Notes: generated by a model not told the origin, from the sequence alone. DNA of 51,617 nt from Meiothermus hypogaeus (GCF_003574035.1 NZ_QWKY01000020.1:1-51617), one strand, 5' to 3'; positions 33,756 to 42,893 are shown, counted from the stretch's first letter. A program made the numbers and translations.

Positions 33756-34295
33756 TTAACGCTGAACCGCCCGGGCCTCGAGGCGCACTTCCAGTGGGTC
33801 ATTAACCCTTAGAAACAACAGGCTGGGTGGGTTCAACTTCCACTCCGAAAAGCTGGTGTTGAACCCCCCGGCAAACCGATAGGTATTACCCTCGCGGGTC
33901 AGTTTGCCGCTAATCCGCACAGGCCGCCGGGTACCGCTGATTTCCAGGGTGCCGCTGAGCACAGCATCCTCGCCGGTTTGCACCAGCCGCTCAACGTCGA
34001 GACAGCTCTGGGGGAACCGGTTGACATCAAACACGCCCCGCGCATCGGCATCGCGCAGGGCATTGCCGGAGTCGAAGCGGCCCAGCTCCACGCATACCTG
34101 GCCCGAGGCCTCGCCCGTCTGGCTATTCCATCGCACCGTGCCCCGCACGCTGGTGTTAGTGCCCTCCCAGCGGCCCAGGTTATAACTGGCCGCATAGGTC
34201 ACGCGCCCTTCAATGACATACTGATTGGTCTGGGCCTCTGTCAAGCCGGAGCACAAGCCAAACAGCAAGAAGAAGAGCAGTTTACTGTAACTCAT
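33756..34295 (-). CDS. YceI-like periplasmic protein
   Basis: A 179-residue protein with a signal peptide (LLFFLLFGLCSGLTEAQ) and an AGGAG ribosome site. The mature region has the YceI layout: YVIEGRVTYAASY, then VFDVNRFPQSCLDVERLV, then LSGTLEISGTRRPVRISGKL. YceI proteins are lipocalin-like beta barrels that bind isoprenoid lipids in the periplasm. The terminal part (NPPSLLFLRVNDPLEVRLEA) fits the final strands. Its start lies 27 bp past the SDR stop on the same strand, so an operon with the SDR gene is likely. Confidence 0.75.
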   Translation of the reverse strand: MSYSKLLFFLLFGLCSGLTEAQTNQYVIEGRVTYAASYNLGRWEGTNTSVRGTVRWNSQTGEASGQVCVELGRFDSGNALRDADARGVFDVNRFPQSCLDVERLVQTGEDAVLSGTLEISGTRRPVRISGKLTREGNTYRFAGGFNTSFSEWKLNPPSLLFLRVNDPLEVRLEARAVQR

Positions 34296-34322
34296 GGTTT
34301 TTCTCCTGTTCTTGAGGAGCAT

Positions 34323-34955
34323 CTAGCGAATTTCAAGTACTTCCGTCAGGGGCTCGGCCAGAACCCCTTCCAGGATACGCGCCGCCGCCTGATCTGGATG
34401 CAGAGCCGTTTTAGGAGCGCCACCCAGGGGCGCCCACAGGCCGGTTGCAACTGCAGGCAAGCGCACCAGGCAGAAACGTACCCCCTCGCGACGAAACTCT
34501 TTGCGAGCCACGCTCACCAGGCCCTCGGCCCCCAGCTTGGTCGCCACATACGCCGAGAGCCCAGGAACTGCAATCAGCTCGGGGTATACGCCCAGCACGG
34601 CCACCCGGGCCTGGGGGTTGAACCGGGCATATTTGAGCAATAGGGCCAGGCCGCCCATGTTGGCAGCGGTGAGGCGCTCGAGGTCGGCCATGCTTTGTTC
34701 GCGCAGACCTGCCCTCTGCACTGCCCCCGCCGCATATAGCAGCAGGTCGAGCGGCCCCACCTCTTCGGCCAGAGCCTGAACCTCGAGTTCGTTGCCGAGT
34801 TCGGCGGGAACCGCCAGTGCACTCAGGTCGCGGGCCAGGCCAGCCAGAATCTGCCCATTGCGTCCGGAAAGCCACAAACGGCTTACCCGGCCCGCCAGTT
34901 GATGCGCTAAAGACTGCCCAACGCCACCCGTGGCTCCTATCAACAGGGTATTCAC
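34323..34955 (-). CDS. Short-chain dehydrogenase/reductase
   Basis: A 210-residue NAD(P)-dependent oxidoreductase. The cofactor motif is LLIGATGGVGQSLA at the N-terminus, the LLLYAAGAVQ strand corresponds to NNAG, and the active site has YVATK with Tyr and Lys. It is shorter than the usual 250 residues. GTG start, leaderless: TAGGCT (34967-34962) lies six bases upstream. Substrate unknown. It precedes the YceI-like gene in what is probably a two-gene operon. Confidence 0.83.
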   Translation of the reverse strand: MNTLLIGATGGVGQSLAHQLAGRVSRLWLSGRNGQILAGLARDLSALAVPAELGNELEVQALAEEVGPLDLLLYAAGAVQRAGLREQSMADLERLTAANMGGLALLLKYARFNPQARVAVLGVYPELIAVPGLSAYVATKLGAEGLVSVARKEFRREGVRFCLVRLPAVATGLWAPLGGAPKTALHPDQAAARILEGVLAEPLTEVLEIR

Positions 34956-34961
34956 CCTTCG

Positions 34962-34967
34962 AGCCTA
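34962..34967 (-). promoter_or_regulatory. Leaderless -10 (TAGGCT) before GTG
   Basis: On the minus strand TAGGCT is six bases before the GTG at 34955. No ribosome site is present. Confidence 0.45.
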
Positions 34968-35021
34968 CGCTTGTTGTGCTATTTACACCGTGGGACAGAA
35001 GCAAATCCAGATCCACTACCT

Positions 35022-37520
35022 TCAAAACACTTTGGAAAATACTTTTTCTAAAGCCTGATCGACGGACATCGGCAGACCGATGTAATAGCCCTGGGCATAG
35101 TGGCAGCCGTGGCGGGCCAGCCATTCTAGCTGCGCCCGGTTTTCTACGCCCTCCGCTAGGGTCTTGAGGCCAAACGCATTGGCCAGTTGCAGCATAGCCC
35201 GCAAAATCTCCTCGGAGGTATGGCTTTGGCCAATTTCGGCCACGAAGCTTTTATCGATTTTGACCAAGTCTATCGGCACCTGCTTGAGGTGGGCTAGCGA
35301 GGAGTAACCCATGCCGAAGTCGTCGAGGGACACCCGCACACCCAGTCCGCGTAGGGCCACCAACCCACCCAACCACTTCTGTCGCTCAGGCAGCAACGCC
35401 GACTCGGTAATCTCGATCCACAGCATGCTTGGTTGCAAAGCTTCTTCTACCAGCGAACGCACTACCTCCCGCACCCAGTTGGGGTGGGCCAGCGTCACTG
35501 CTGAAAAATTAATGGCCAGTTCGGCTCCCAACTGCTTCTGATTCTGCACAGCCTGTTTGAGTACGGCCAGGTCGAGCTCGCCAATCAGACCAGCCTCTTC
35601 AGCCAGGGGCACAAACTCGCTGGGGCGCAAAAGCCCCCGGGTCGGGTGCTCCCAGCGCACCAGGGCCTCCCATTTGCTTATGAAGCGATCCTGGATGCTC
35701 AGAATGGGTTGGTACTGGATCAGGAAACGGCCCTCCTGAATGGTCTTGCGCAGTTGCTGGAGGGTCTCCAGGCGCTCGAGGGAGTTCAAATCCTGCGCAG
35801 GATCGTAGACGGCAATGCCGGTTCGGGCATGCTTGGCCTGGTACATAGCCACATCGGCAGCCCGGGCCAGTTCGTCAAGGGTCTGGCCGTGTTCAGGGTA
35901 CAAAGCCACCCCCAGGCTGGCCTGCACATGGATAGCGTGTTCACCCAGCACAAAGGGGTAGTCAAACACCTCGGTAATGCGGCGTGCTGCAGCCTGGGCC
36001 GAAGCGCGGTCAGCCGAAGGCAAGAGCACAGCAAACTCGTCCCCACCCATGCGGGCCAGCAGGTCGCCTTGTCGCAGCACTTCCTTGATGCGCAGGGCTA
36101 GCTGGCGCAAAAGCTCGTCGCCAGCCTGGTGACCCAGGGTGTCGTTAACCACCTTGAAGTTATCGAGGTCGAGGTAGATCAGGGCCGGGCTTTCGCGCTT
36201 GCGGCGGTCGGACACAAACAAGGCCTCGGCCACCGCCCATAGCTTGCGGCGGTTGGGCAGGTCGGTGAGGGGGTCGTGGTAGGCCAGGTACTCGATGCGG
36301 GCCTGCTGGCGCTTGCGTTCGCCCACATCGCGGATAGAAACCATGACCTGCTTGTGGCCAGCAATCTGCACCAGCACACCCTGGGCCTCGACCTCGAGTT
36401 CCCGACCATCTCGGGTGAGCAGACGAATCTCCTCGAGGGCATCGCGCTCCCCGACCAGAATGCGCTGTATTCGCTCAGCCACCCGCGGCAACGAGCTGGG
36501 GTGCACAAACTGGGTCAAGGGCTGCCCCACCACTTCGTCCAGGCGCTGGTATCCAAGGCCTCTCAGTCCGACAGGGTTTAGATAAAGCAACCTGGAGCCA
36601 TCAAAAAGCGCCACCACATCGGGGAGGGTCTCCATGAGGGTTCGGTATGTGGCCTCCTGTTCGCGCAAGGCATCGTAGACCTGGGCCCGGTCAATGGCCA
36701 GGCTTAGCTGACTGGCCACCCCCTCTAGAAAACGCACATCGCGCGGCTCGAGGTCGATGGTGCTGCTACTCGCCACCAGCACCCCACTCACCCGGCCCTT
36801 CACCAGAAGCGGCACCGCGACTAGACTCCGCTGGCCCAACAAACCGGCCCTGCTGCGTTCCTCGGTGCTGTGCAGGACAAGCATTTCACCCAGGTGAGCC
36901 ACCCGGCGAACAATCTCGTGGGTGGCGTCAAAGTTGTCGGGCAGGGTTTGTTTGCCACCCCACCAGACCAGATTTAGCTGCTCCCCCTCGGGTCGGTACG
37001 CAGCCACACTGTCGAAGCGGGGATGCTCTTGCAAGGCATCCACCACCCCCCGCATCAGGGCCAGCGGCTCGAGATCGCGGGATAGCCCATCGCGCACCCT
37101 GGAGAAGAGGGCGAGCTCGAGGTTACGCTCCTCAGCCTGGGCCTGGCTTTTCCGCATGGCCTCTTCGGCACTCCAGCGGCGGTCATACTGAAACCGAAAC
37201 AGCCCCACCACCAGCCCCGTCAGCAGACCCACCGCGCTCATCAGGTACACTGCATCGCGCAGTTCCTTATCCCAGGAAACCCCAGCCACGCCCAGCAAGG
37301 CCGCAAGGAAAGGAAACAGGAGCAGACCCACCCCCACCGCACCCCCAGGCCCCAATCCCCAGCTCAGCAAGGCCACAGCAGGCAAAATAAGCAGCAACAC
37401 CCCGTGGTTCAAGCTGCGGTATAGCTCGGGAAAAGCCATTGCATAGGCCAAGACAAACATGAAGCCCAGCATGAGCTCGAGCTTGCGCGACCGCAGCGAT
37501 GTCATCATGGGTTTAAGCAA
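35022..37520 (-). CDS. Membrane-bound GAF-PAS-GGDEF-EAL cyclic-di-GMP protein
   Basis: An 832-residue signalling protein. Residues 15-110 hold four or so transmembrane helices. A GAF-like domain covers about 125-275, a PAS domain about 285-405, then GGDEF and EAL domains. The cyclase site is intact (ARMGGDEF, about residue 490) and an inhibitory RxxD (RQGD) precedes it, so product feedback is likely. The EAL domain keeps KWEALVRWEHP, DDFGMGYSSL, KIDKSFV and EGVEN, so phosphodiesterase activity is also likely; only the terminal GYYIGLP varies from GYYFSKP. It may switch between making and degrading c-di-GMP according to the sensor domains. Start: TTG at 37520 with GGAGG five bases upstream; an ATG four codons later is the alternative. 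Confidence 0.93.
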   Translation of the reverse strand: MLKPMMTSLRSRKLELMLGFMFVLAYAMAFPELYRSLNHGVLLLILPAVALLSWGLGPGGAVGVGLLLFPFLAALLGVAGVSWDKELRDAVYLMSAVGLLTGLVVGLFRFQYDRRWSAEEAMRKSQAQAEERNLELALFSRVRDGLSRDLEPLALMRGVVDALQEHPRFDSVAAYRPEGEQLNLVWWGGKQTLPDNFDATHEIVRRVAHLGEMLVLHSTEERSRAGLLGQRSLVAVPLLVKGRVSGVLVASSSTIDLEPRDVRFLEGVASQLSLAIDRAQVYDALREQEATYRTLMETLPDVVALFDGSRLLYLNPVGLRGLGYQRLDEVVGQPLTQFVHPSSLPRVAERIQRILVGERDALEEIRLLTRDGRELEVEAQGVLVQIAGHKQVMVSIRDVGERKRQQARIEYLAYHDPLTDLPNRRKLWAVAEALFVSDRRKRESPALIYLDLDNFKVVNDTLGHQAGDELLRQLALRIKEVLRQGDLLARMGGDEFAVLLPSADRASAQAAARRITEVFDYPFVLGEHAIHVQASLGVALYPEHGQTLDELARAADVAMYQAKHARTGIAVYDPAQDLNSLERLETLQQLRKTIQEGRFLIQYQPILSIQDRFISKWEALVRWEHPTRGLLRPSEFVPLAEEAGLIGELDLAVLKQAVQNQKQLGAELAINFSAVTLAHPNWVREVVRSLVEEALQPSMLWIEITESALLPERQKWLGGLVALRGLGVRVSLDDFGMGYSSLAHLKQVPIDLVKIDKSFVAEIGQSHTSEEILRAMLQLANAFGLKTLAEGVENRAQLEWLARHGCHYAQGYYIGLPMSVDQALEKVFSKVF

Positions 37521-37787
37521 CGGGTCCTCCAGAACATAAAGCGCAGCATCTTCAAAAAATGCTCGAGCGGCGTTCGCCCCATCCCTGGCCTGGCCACTGT
37601 ACCTGGCGATTCTACTTTCAATAGAGCCGCCTCGAAACGTTATTTACACTACAGGCGCGAGTTACGCCCCAGGTTGCCATCTCGTCACAGGCATAAAGCA
37701 TGATCAGCATGGGTATTTTCAAAGCTTGCTTCTTGATATTCAATCCTCAGGTAACGCCTGCTTTATCCATTCTTGAGCAAGCTATCA
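37521..37787. other. Intergenic, no gene seen
   Basis: About 265 bp upstream of the GGDEF-EAL gene and before the repeat at 37788. Composition is lower in GC than neighbours. I see no open frame with a ribosome site and no clear promoter beyond scattered TATA-like words. Confidence 0.3.
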
Positions 37788-37996
37788 TACCAAATCCACA
37801 TGAAGCCCTTGCCTTCTAACCCGGGCGGGGGGTGGCGACACCCCGACGGTGCTATTCACAAACAGTGACAGGAAGGCAGTTGACTGCACCTGGGGCGTCG
37901 TCCAGTTTACGGCTTTGTAAGTGCTCGCACCAGAATCGCGTAAGCGGCCGCCTGGGATGAGGGGACCCAAGAATAACCATTCAGGTATGGTTGGTA
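37788..37996. mobile_element. Short mobile repeat, family B (MITE-like)
   Basis: A 209-bp element bounded by TACCAAATCC at the left and ATGGTTGGTA at the right. The outer six bases are inverted repeats, and the left end also resembles family A (TACCAGATTC). TCA flanks both sides (37785-37787 and 37997-37999), a 3-bp TNA duplication like that of family A. The inside is unlike family A. It contains a 71-codon minus frame beginning IPTIPEWLFLGPLIPGG, which vaguely recalls the N-terminus of IS5-type transposases, so it could be an internally deleted insertion sequence. It ends four bases before the stop codon of the photolyase-like gene at 38001. Confidence 0.55.
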
Positions 37997-38000
37997 TCAA

Positions 38001-39497
38001 TCATAGTTCACCCTGGGCAATGCACTGCCGCAGTTCTTTGGCCTGCTGTCGGATGGCAGCCTGCTCTTTGGGGTTGCGCCTATCCCAGGTCTTGTACAGC
38101 ACCCCCAGGCGGGGGTTGCCCTCCAGCAAGGCGCGGTGCCGGGCCATGAAGTCCCAGTACAGGCTGTTGAAGGGGCAGGCTTGCTCACCCAGGGTTTCTA
38201 CTACCTTGAAGGCGCAGTGCTGGCAGTGGTTGCCCATACGGGCGATGTACTTCCCGCTGGCCGCATAGGGCTTGGAGGAAAGGATGGGCGAGGCAAATAA
38301 CCCCATGCCCAGCACATTGGGCGCCATTACCCAGTCGGCGGAGTCCACAAAGGCCGCCACAAACCAGGCATTGAGGGCCTGCGGTTCGATGCCGTAAAGC
38401 AGGGCAAAGTTGGCCAGCAACATCAGCCGCTCGATGTGATGAGCATAACCCCGCTGCCTGGCACGCTCAATGACCGTGGACATGCAGCGCATCCGGGTGG
38501 GGGCTCCCCAAAAAAGTGGGGGCAGGGGCCTCGAGGCCTGAAGCTGATTGGCCTCTAAAAGCCCCGGCATCTCGCGGCGATACACATGGTAGATGTACTC
38601 ACGCCAGCCGATGATTTGTCGCACAAAGCCTTCAATGCTGGCCAGGGGAATGCTGCCCTTTTCGTACTCCGATAGGGCCCGCTCCACCACCTCGGCGGGG
38701 TGCAGCAGGCCCAGGTTGAGGGCTGGAGAAAGCAGCGAGTGGTGCAGGCTCCAGCTTTGCTCCACCAGGGCGTCCTGGTAAGGGCCAAAGGCCACCAGAC
38801 GGTGCTGAACGAAATCTTCCAGGGCTTCCAGGCCCTGCTGCCGCGTCACCGGCCACTCAAAACCCTCGAGCGAACCAAAATGCCCCCTGAACTTTTCCCG
38901 TACGGTCTCGACAACCGCCAGGGTGATGGCATCGGGGGCAAAACGGCGCGGGGCCGGGGGCTGGTAGCCTGGGGGCGGCGCCTTGCGGTTCTCGGCATCG
39001 TAGTTCCAGGCCCCGCCTACCGGCTGGCCGCCCTGCATCAGATAGCCGGTGCGCTGGCGCATGAAGCGGTAGAAATATTCCAGCCTGTAGGTCTTGCGGT
39101 TCCCAGCCCAGCGGTCAAATTCCTCCGGCTGCAACAGCCACAGCCGGTTGGGCAGCAAGCGATAAATGCCACCCAGGCCTTCCACGATGGCCCCCACCCG
39201 CTCGGCGAAGCCATAGTCGGCCGGTTGCATCTGAGCCAGGGTTGCGCCGGGGTGCGCCTGGAAAAACTGGCCCAGGGCTTCGGCCAGGGTCTCGGCTTGC
39301 AGGTAGATGACCTCCCTTCCGCTTGCCCGCAGTTCCTGGGCAAAGTGGCGCATGGCGCTGAAGAAGAGCACCAACTTCTGCGGGTGCATGGGCGGGGTAC
39401 GCCCCAGCTCGTAGGCCTCTACCAGCAGCACTCGCCGGGGCGATAGCTGCTGCATGGCAGCATGGTTGAGCTGGTCGCCGAGAATCCAGAGGGTCAT
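38001..39497 (-). CDS. FeS cryptochrome/photolyase-related protein (FeS-BCP)
   Basis: A 498-residue protein of the prokaryotic iron-sulfur photolyase/cryptochrome class, whose characterised member (Agrobacterium PhrB) repairs (6-4) photoproducts. The N-terminal Rossmann domain starts LWILGDQL; the C-terminal FAD domain has GWREYIYHVY and DSADWVMAPNVLGMG. Four cysteines (338, 425, 428, 441) have the 87/3/13 spacing expected for the 4Fe-4S cluster. The start is the ATG at 39497, without a good ribosome site. The mobile repeat B lies directly after the stop. With the classical photolyase and DUF2256 genes at 43-44.6 kb it forms a light-repair neighbourhood. Confidence 0.88.
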   Translation of the reverse strand: MTLWILGDQLNHAAMQQLSPRRVLLVEAYELGRTPPMHPQKLVLFFSAMRHFAQELRASGREVIYLQAETLAEALGQFFQAHPGATLAQMQPADYGFAERVGAIVEGLGGIYRLLPNRLWLLQPEEFDRWAGNRKTYRLEYFYRFMRQRTGYLMQGGQPVGGAWNYDAENRKAPPPGYQPPAPRRFAPDAITLAVVETVREKFRGHFGSLEGFEWPVTRQQGLEALEDFVQHRLVAFGPYQDALVEQSWSLHHSLLSPALNLGLLHPAEVVERALSEYEKGSIPLASIEGFVRQIIGWREYIYHVYRREMPGLLEANQLQASRPLPPLFWGAPTRMRCMSTVIERARQRGYAHHIERLMLLANFALLYGIEPQALNAWFVAAFVDSADWVMAPNVLGMGLFASPILSSKPYAASGKYIARMGNHCQHCAFKVVETLGEQACPFNSLYWDFMARHRALLEGNPRLGVLYKTWDRRNPKEQAAIRQQAKELRQCIAQGEL

Positions 39498-39539
39498 ACC
39501 AATCTTGAGGGTCTGGAGTCAAAGGTGGAAGAGTTTCAC

Positions 39540-40829
39540 TCAGCGCACCCCTTGCAGGTAAGCCGCAATAGGGCCCACCGCAGCGCCGTTGCGGCTGGTC
39601 AGGATGTCCAGGTGCGTGAGGCCCGGCAGGATTCGGATATCTACTCGAGTATTGGGGAAAACCTCCCCTACACTTTGAAAATTGCTGGTTTGTGGGAGCA
39701 ACCCCCGCCCCGCGCCCAGGGCCAGCACCGGATACGCCACCGAGCGCGGCCTCAGTTCGGGCATGGCCACATCGTAAGCCGAGATGTCGAGGGAGAGGCG
39801 GTAGGGGAAAAACCACTCCGAGAAGCCGGTGGTGGGGTTGGCATATGATGAAATAAATTCCATCGGATCGGTGGCCTCGCCGCTATCGCGCCACTCCACC
39901 CGACTCCCCCTTGGGCCCCGAATGGTGTAGACCACACTCCCCACAAAAAAGCTGAACAGGCTAATCCCCTCGCGCCCGGTGGACTGCCCCACCGAGACCG
40001 AAAAAATAGGCGACAGGGCATAGCGGTCGTCCACGCGGGAAAGGGCTGCCGCCAGCCGACTCGCCCGGAAAGGAACCCAGCCCGGCGGGGCGTCGGCCTG
40101 GGGGTCCTGCGCAGTCATGAAGGCCTGGGCTTCAGCCTGGGCAAAGCCCACCGGGTTGAGCCCGAAAGCGGTGATGTAGGGTGGGGCTTTGCCTTCTAAG
40201 AGTTCGTTAAGCCCGGCCAGTCGCCCAAAGCCTCCTTCGGTACCGCTAAAGTATTGCTCACGGGTGAGGGGAATCAGGCGGGGCGCGCCGTCCAGCAAAA
40301 TAAGGCCGCTGATTTTATCGCCCCTATAAAGGGCAAACAGCGAGGCCATACTGGCCCCCAGGGAGTGCCCCGCTAGCACCACGGGGCCGCTCCTGCGGGC
40401 CTGGTCTATCACCTGCTCGAGGTCGTCCAGGTGTACCTTCAGGCCCCAGTCTTTGAGGAAAGGAAAATCGGGCAGGGGGTAGTTCTGGTAGTAGGCCCAG
40501 GGGTCGGGCGAGGTGAAGCCCCGACGATCCTCGAGGCCGTTGGCGCGCCGATCCCAGGCCCAGACCGCCCAGCCGGGGGCCGCCAGCACCAGCCGCCGGG
40601 CCAGGGCGTCGAAGTTGGTGGCCCCCCCCAGGAACCCCGGCACCAAAACGATGGTGCCGCGCGGCGTTCCCTGGGCTGGGTAGACCAGCACATAACTTCG
40701 GTCCAGGGCCGCCCCTGCTGCCGTGGGAGCGCCTGGAATAGCCCGATACTCGGGCTGACCCATCCAGCGATCGGTTTGGGCCAGCCCTATGCTCAACAGG
40801 CCCAGAGCCAGAACCATCCACTTCTGCAT
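39540..40829 (-). CDS. Secreted alpha/beta hydrolase
   Basis: A 429-residue secreted hydrolase. The start at 40829 opens a signal peptide (WMVLALGLLSIGLAQ) with AGGA upstream. The oxyanion region is VLVPGFLGGATN, the nucleophile elbow is LAGHSLGAS with Ser156, and the catalytic His is probably in LPGLTHLDIL near the C-terminus. A long cap region (about 185-330) sits between. It may be an esterase or lipase; the substrate is unknown. The frame extends upstream, but those 16 codons precede the signal peptide. Confidence 0.82.
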   Translation of the reverse strand: MQKWMVLALGLLSIGLAQTDRWMGQPEYRAIPGAPTAAGAALDRSYVLVYPAQGTPRGTIVLVPGFLGGATNFDALARRLVLAAPGWAVWAWDRRANGLEDRRGFTSPDPWAYYQNYPLPDFPFLKDWGLKVHLDDLEQVIDQARRSGPVVLAGHSLGASMASLFALYRGDKISGLILLDGAPRLIPLTREQYFSGTEGGFGRLAGLNELLEGKAPPYITAFGLNPVGFAQAEAQAFMTAQDPQADAPPGWVPFRASRLAAALSRVDDRYALSPIFSVSVGQSTGREGISLFSFFVGSVVYTIRGPRGSRVEWRDSGEATDPMEFISSYANPTTGFSEWFFPYRLSLDISAYDVAMPELRPRSVAYPVLALGAGRGLLPQTSNFQSVGEVFPNTRVDIRILPGLTHLDILTSRNGAAVGPIAAYLQGVR

Positions 40830-40876
40830 TTCTTTATCCTGAGGCCACAAAGCGCTTAAGACTTGACCAGGGCCCA

Positions 40877-40903
40877 CAAAAAAGGTGGGCCGAAGCCCAC
40901 CCT
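40877..40903 (-). terminator. Intrinsic terminator after DUF4397 gene
   Basis: Minus strand: GGGTGGGC, a TTCG loop, GCCCACC, then TTTTTTTG. The stable tetraloop and T run make this a strong terminator. Confidence 0.9.
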
Positions 40904-40919
40904 CTAGCCCGCTTTGCCC

Positions 40920-41573
40920 TTATGGACTGCCAAAACTATCCTCGATCACGATCACCTCGAGGGTCTCGCCGGCCAGCAAACCCACCGCAAACACGCTATA
41001 TACCTTGCCGCCTTCAAAAGCCACCCCCTCGAGCGGCAGCGCTACCGTGGTGGTGCCGGTGGGACGTACCTCGAGGTTGTAGGCCGCAGCCGGCACAATG
41101 CCGTAGCCCGAGATCTGGTTGAAGGCCAGGTTGCGGAACAGCACCGGCCCGCCCTTGAGGGCCACGTCCACCGCCGGAGCATCCGGCGAGGCATGGACGA
41201 CGCGAACCTTGGCCACCCCTTCGGCAGGGGCAATGCGGTCTTCGACCAGTCGGGCCTTAAGGGTCGAGGCCGTGCCCAGCGCCATGACCGTGTAGTACTT
41301 GCCTGCTTGTACGCGAATGGCTACGTCGGCAACCTTGGCCGGGTTCTGCCCCGTGGTCTGAACGGTCAGAGTCAGGCTGCCAGCGGGCACTTCGGCATAG
41401 TAGGTTACGTCTTTGAAGGCCTGGGCCTCGAAAACCTTGTTGCCCCCCGAAACAATGTCCACCGCCGGCGCATCGGGCACCAGGTGGGCAAACCGCACAT
41501 AGGCCGTACCTTCCTGGGCCAACGCAACGCCCAATACCACCAATAGACCTGCGACCCACCTCATCCACCGCAT
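40920..41573 (-). CDS. Secreted protein with two DUF4397 repeats
   Basis: A 217-residue envelope protein with a signal peptide (VAGLLVVLGVALAQ) and AAGGAG before the ATG. Two homologous halves are visible: YVRFAHLVPDAPAVDIVSGG and KVRVVHASPDAPAVDVALKG, each continuing with a YY/GYG...VPAG/AAAYNLEV strand pattern. This is the DUF4397 immunoglobulin-like module, typical of surface proteins, function unknown. A strong terminator follows. The upstream 300 bp contain a structured element. Confidence 0.85.
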   Translation of the reverse strand: MRWMRWVAGLLVVLGVALAQEGTAYVRFAHLVPDAPAVDIVSGGNKVFEAQAFKDVTYYAEVPAGSLTLTVQTTGQNPAKVADVAIRVQAGKYYTVMALGTASTLKARLVEDRIAPAEGVAKVRVVHASPDAPAVDVALKGGPVLFRNLAFNQISGYGIVPAAAYNLEVRPTGTTTVALPLEGVAFEGGKVYSVFAVGLLAGETLEVIVIEDSFGSP

Positions 41574-41687
41574 AGAACACTCCTTTCTACCGCCAGGGTT
41601 ATAAACTTGCCATGTTATCGTATCGTGAGTTGCTTCCTTCTACAACAGCTTTGGATTACAGAGCAAACGGACCAGACCAGGTATAGA

Positions 41688-41786
41688 GCGCTCTTCACAT
41701 AGAATGAGCCTCCCGACAATCAAGAATCCTCTATCCGAGACAGAACCGTTGCCGCCCGGATGGGCGGCAACATCTGTGAAGGGCGC
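41688..41786. other. Structured intergenic element (nested inverted repeats)
   Basis: GCGCTCTTCACA at the left pairs with TGTGAAGGGCGC at the right (one G-T wobble). The arms enclose a perfect 10-bp hairpin, GTTGCCGCCC / GGGCGGCAAC with a GGAT loop (41748-41771). Neither end has a T run, so it is not a simple terminator. It lies between the fasciclin terminator and the DUF4397 promoter region. A small RNA, a leader element or an insertion-sequence remnant are possible. Confidence 0.4.
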
Positions 41787-41814
41787 GATAAGCGGCCCAT
41801 CCACCCCATCCTGC

Positions 41815-41853
41815 AAAACAACAAACGCCCCTGAGCGTTGTCCAGGGGCGTTT
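41815..41853 (-). terminator. Intrinsic terminator after fasciclin gene
   Basis: Minus strand: AACGCCCCTG pairs with CAGGGGCGTT across a 9-nt loop, followed by TGTTGTTTTG. Confidence 0.8.
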
Positions 41854-41868
41854 ACACAAAGCGAGCTG

Positions 41869-42363
41869 CTACTTGGGCAACAAAACCGTGTCAATAACGT
41901 GGATGATGCCGTTGCTGGCCTGGATATCCACCGCCGTGACCGTGGAATTGCCGTTCAAAACCACCTTGCCGTCTTTGACCTCGATGGTCACGTTCTGACC
42001 CTCTACGGTTTTAGCTTCCTTCAGCGTGACTACTTGGCTCGAGGGCACCCGTCCGGCCACCACATGGTAGGTAAGCACCTTGGTCAGGGCTGCTTTGTCG
42101 GCCAGCAGCTTGTCCAGGTCGGCCTTGGGAATCTTGGCAAAGGCTTCGTTGGTCGGTGCAAAAACCGTGAAGGGGCCAGGGCCCGACAGGGTCTGGGCCA
42201 GTCCAGCCGCCTGCACCGCCGCCAGCAAGGTGCTGAAGTTGGGGTTGCTGGCCACAATCTGCGCGATGGTCTGGTTCTGGGTGGCGCTCTGGGCGTTGGT
42301 GAGGGTTAGGCCTAAAGCGGCCAGGGCCAGGCTACCTGCTACCAGTAGGGCTTTGATCTTCAT
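41869..42363 (-). CDS. Secreted fasciclin (FAS1) domain protein
   Basis: A 164-residue protein made of a signal peptide ([20 protein letters not shown]) and one FAS1 domain. The domain motifs [15 protein letters not shown] (H1) and [13 protein letters not shown] (H2) and the YHVV motif are all present. FAS1 proteins mediate adhesion or bind polysaccharide at the surface. AAGGAGG precedes the ATG. A leader of about 120 nt, with a GCCGAT/ATCGGC hairpin, is predicted from the promoter at 42489-42517. Confidence 0.93.
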   Translation of the reverse strand: MKIKALLVAGSLALAALGLTLTNAQSATQNQTIAQIVASNPNFSTLLAAVQAAGLAQTLSGPGPFTVFAPTNEAFAKIPKADLDKLLADKAALTKVLTYHVVAGRVPSSQVVTLKEAKTVEGQNVTIEVKDGKVVLNGNSTVTAVDIQASNGIIHVIDTVLLPK

Positions 42364-42488
42364 ATGCTACCTCCTTGTACTACTTTTTTATTGGGTTGGA
42401 GGACAAGTATTCACCCCGGCCTATGCCGATATTCATCGGCCATTGGCTGTAAAATCATTGCCCTCTCAACCTCTAGGTATAGGGTATA

Positions 42489-42517
42489 CGTATAACATTA
42501 GTAGAATATTTGTCTAA
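42489..42517 (-). promoter_or_regulatory. Probable fasciclin gene promoter
   Basis: Minus strand: TTAGAC (42517-42512), 17 bp, TATACG (42494-42489). Two further TATAC words follow, so the exact -10 is uncertain. It predicts a long 5' leader for the fasciclin mRNA. Confidence 0.4.
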
Positions 42518-42524
42518 GATACGT

Positions 42525-42893
42525 TCAGATTTGTAGGGCATGAAACACATCGAAGCCCAACAGGAATAATCCCTGCAGAATAATAGCCAGTCCAAACCCC
42601 TTGTATATCGGTTCTTGGCGCTTCCTCAAGATCAGGCCCAGCGTCACATACAGGGTATCCAGACCTGCATTAATCCACAGGAGTTGGCGCAGGCTGGCGG
42701 GGTTGGGTTCGGCCCCCAGCCAGCCGCCGTAGGCAATCGCTGCATTCACCAGCGCCCAGACCCCGGTCATGAACCAGAAGGGCCTCCAAAAGCCATGCCG
42801 GGTGCGCCACAAACCGAATATAGCGCCTCCCAAGCACACCAGCGCCCATAGCATCAGCTGCTGGGCGATGCGTTCACCTGGCAATTCACTCAA
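42525..42893 (-). CDS. Small four-helix membrane protein coupled to DUF2256 gene
   Basis: A 122-residue membrane protein with four predicted helices ([77 protein letters not shown]). Start: TTG at 42893, overlapping the DUF2256 stop (TTGA) with GGAGG five bases upstream. A longer frame opening at 42977 would run 88 bp into the DUF2256 gene and lacks a ribosome site. Family not recognised. Coupling to DUF2256 suggests a joint role. Confidence 0.7.
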   Translation of the reverse strand: MSELPGERIAQQLMLWALVCLGGAIFGLWRTRHGFWRPFWFMTGVWALVNAAIAYGGWLGAEPNPASLRQLLWINAGLDTLYVTLGLILRKRQEPIYKGFGLAIILQGLFLLGFDVFHALQI

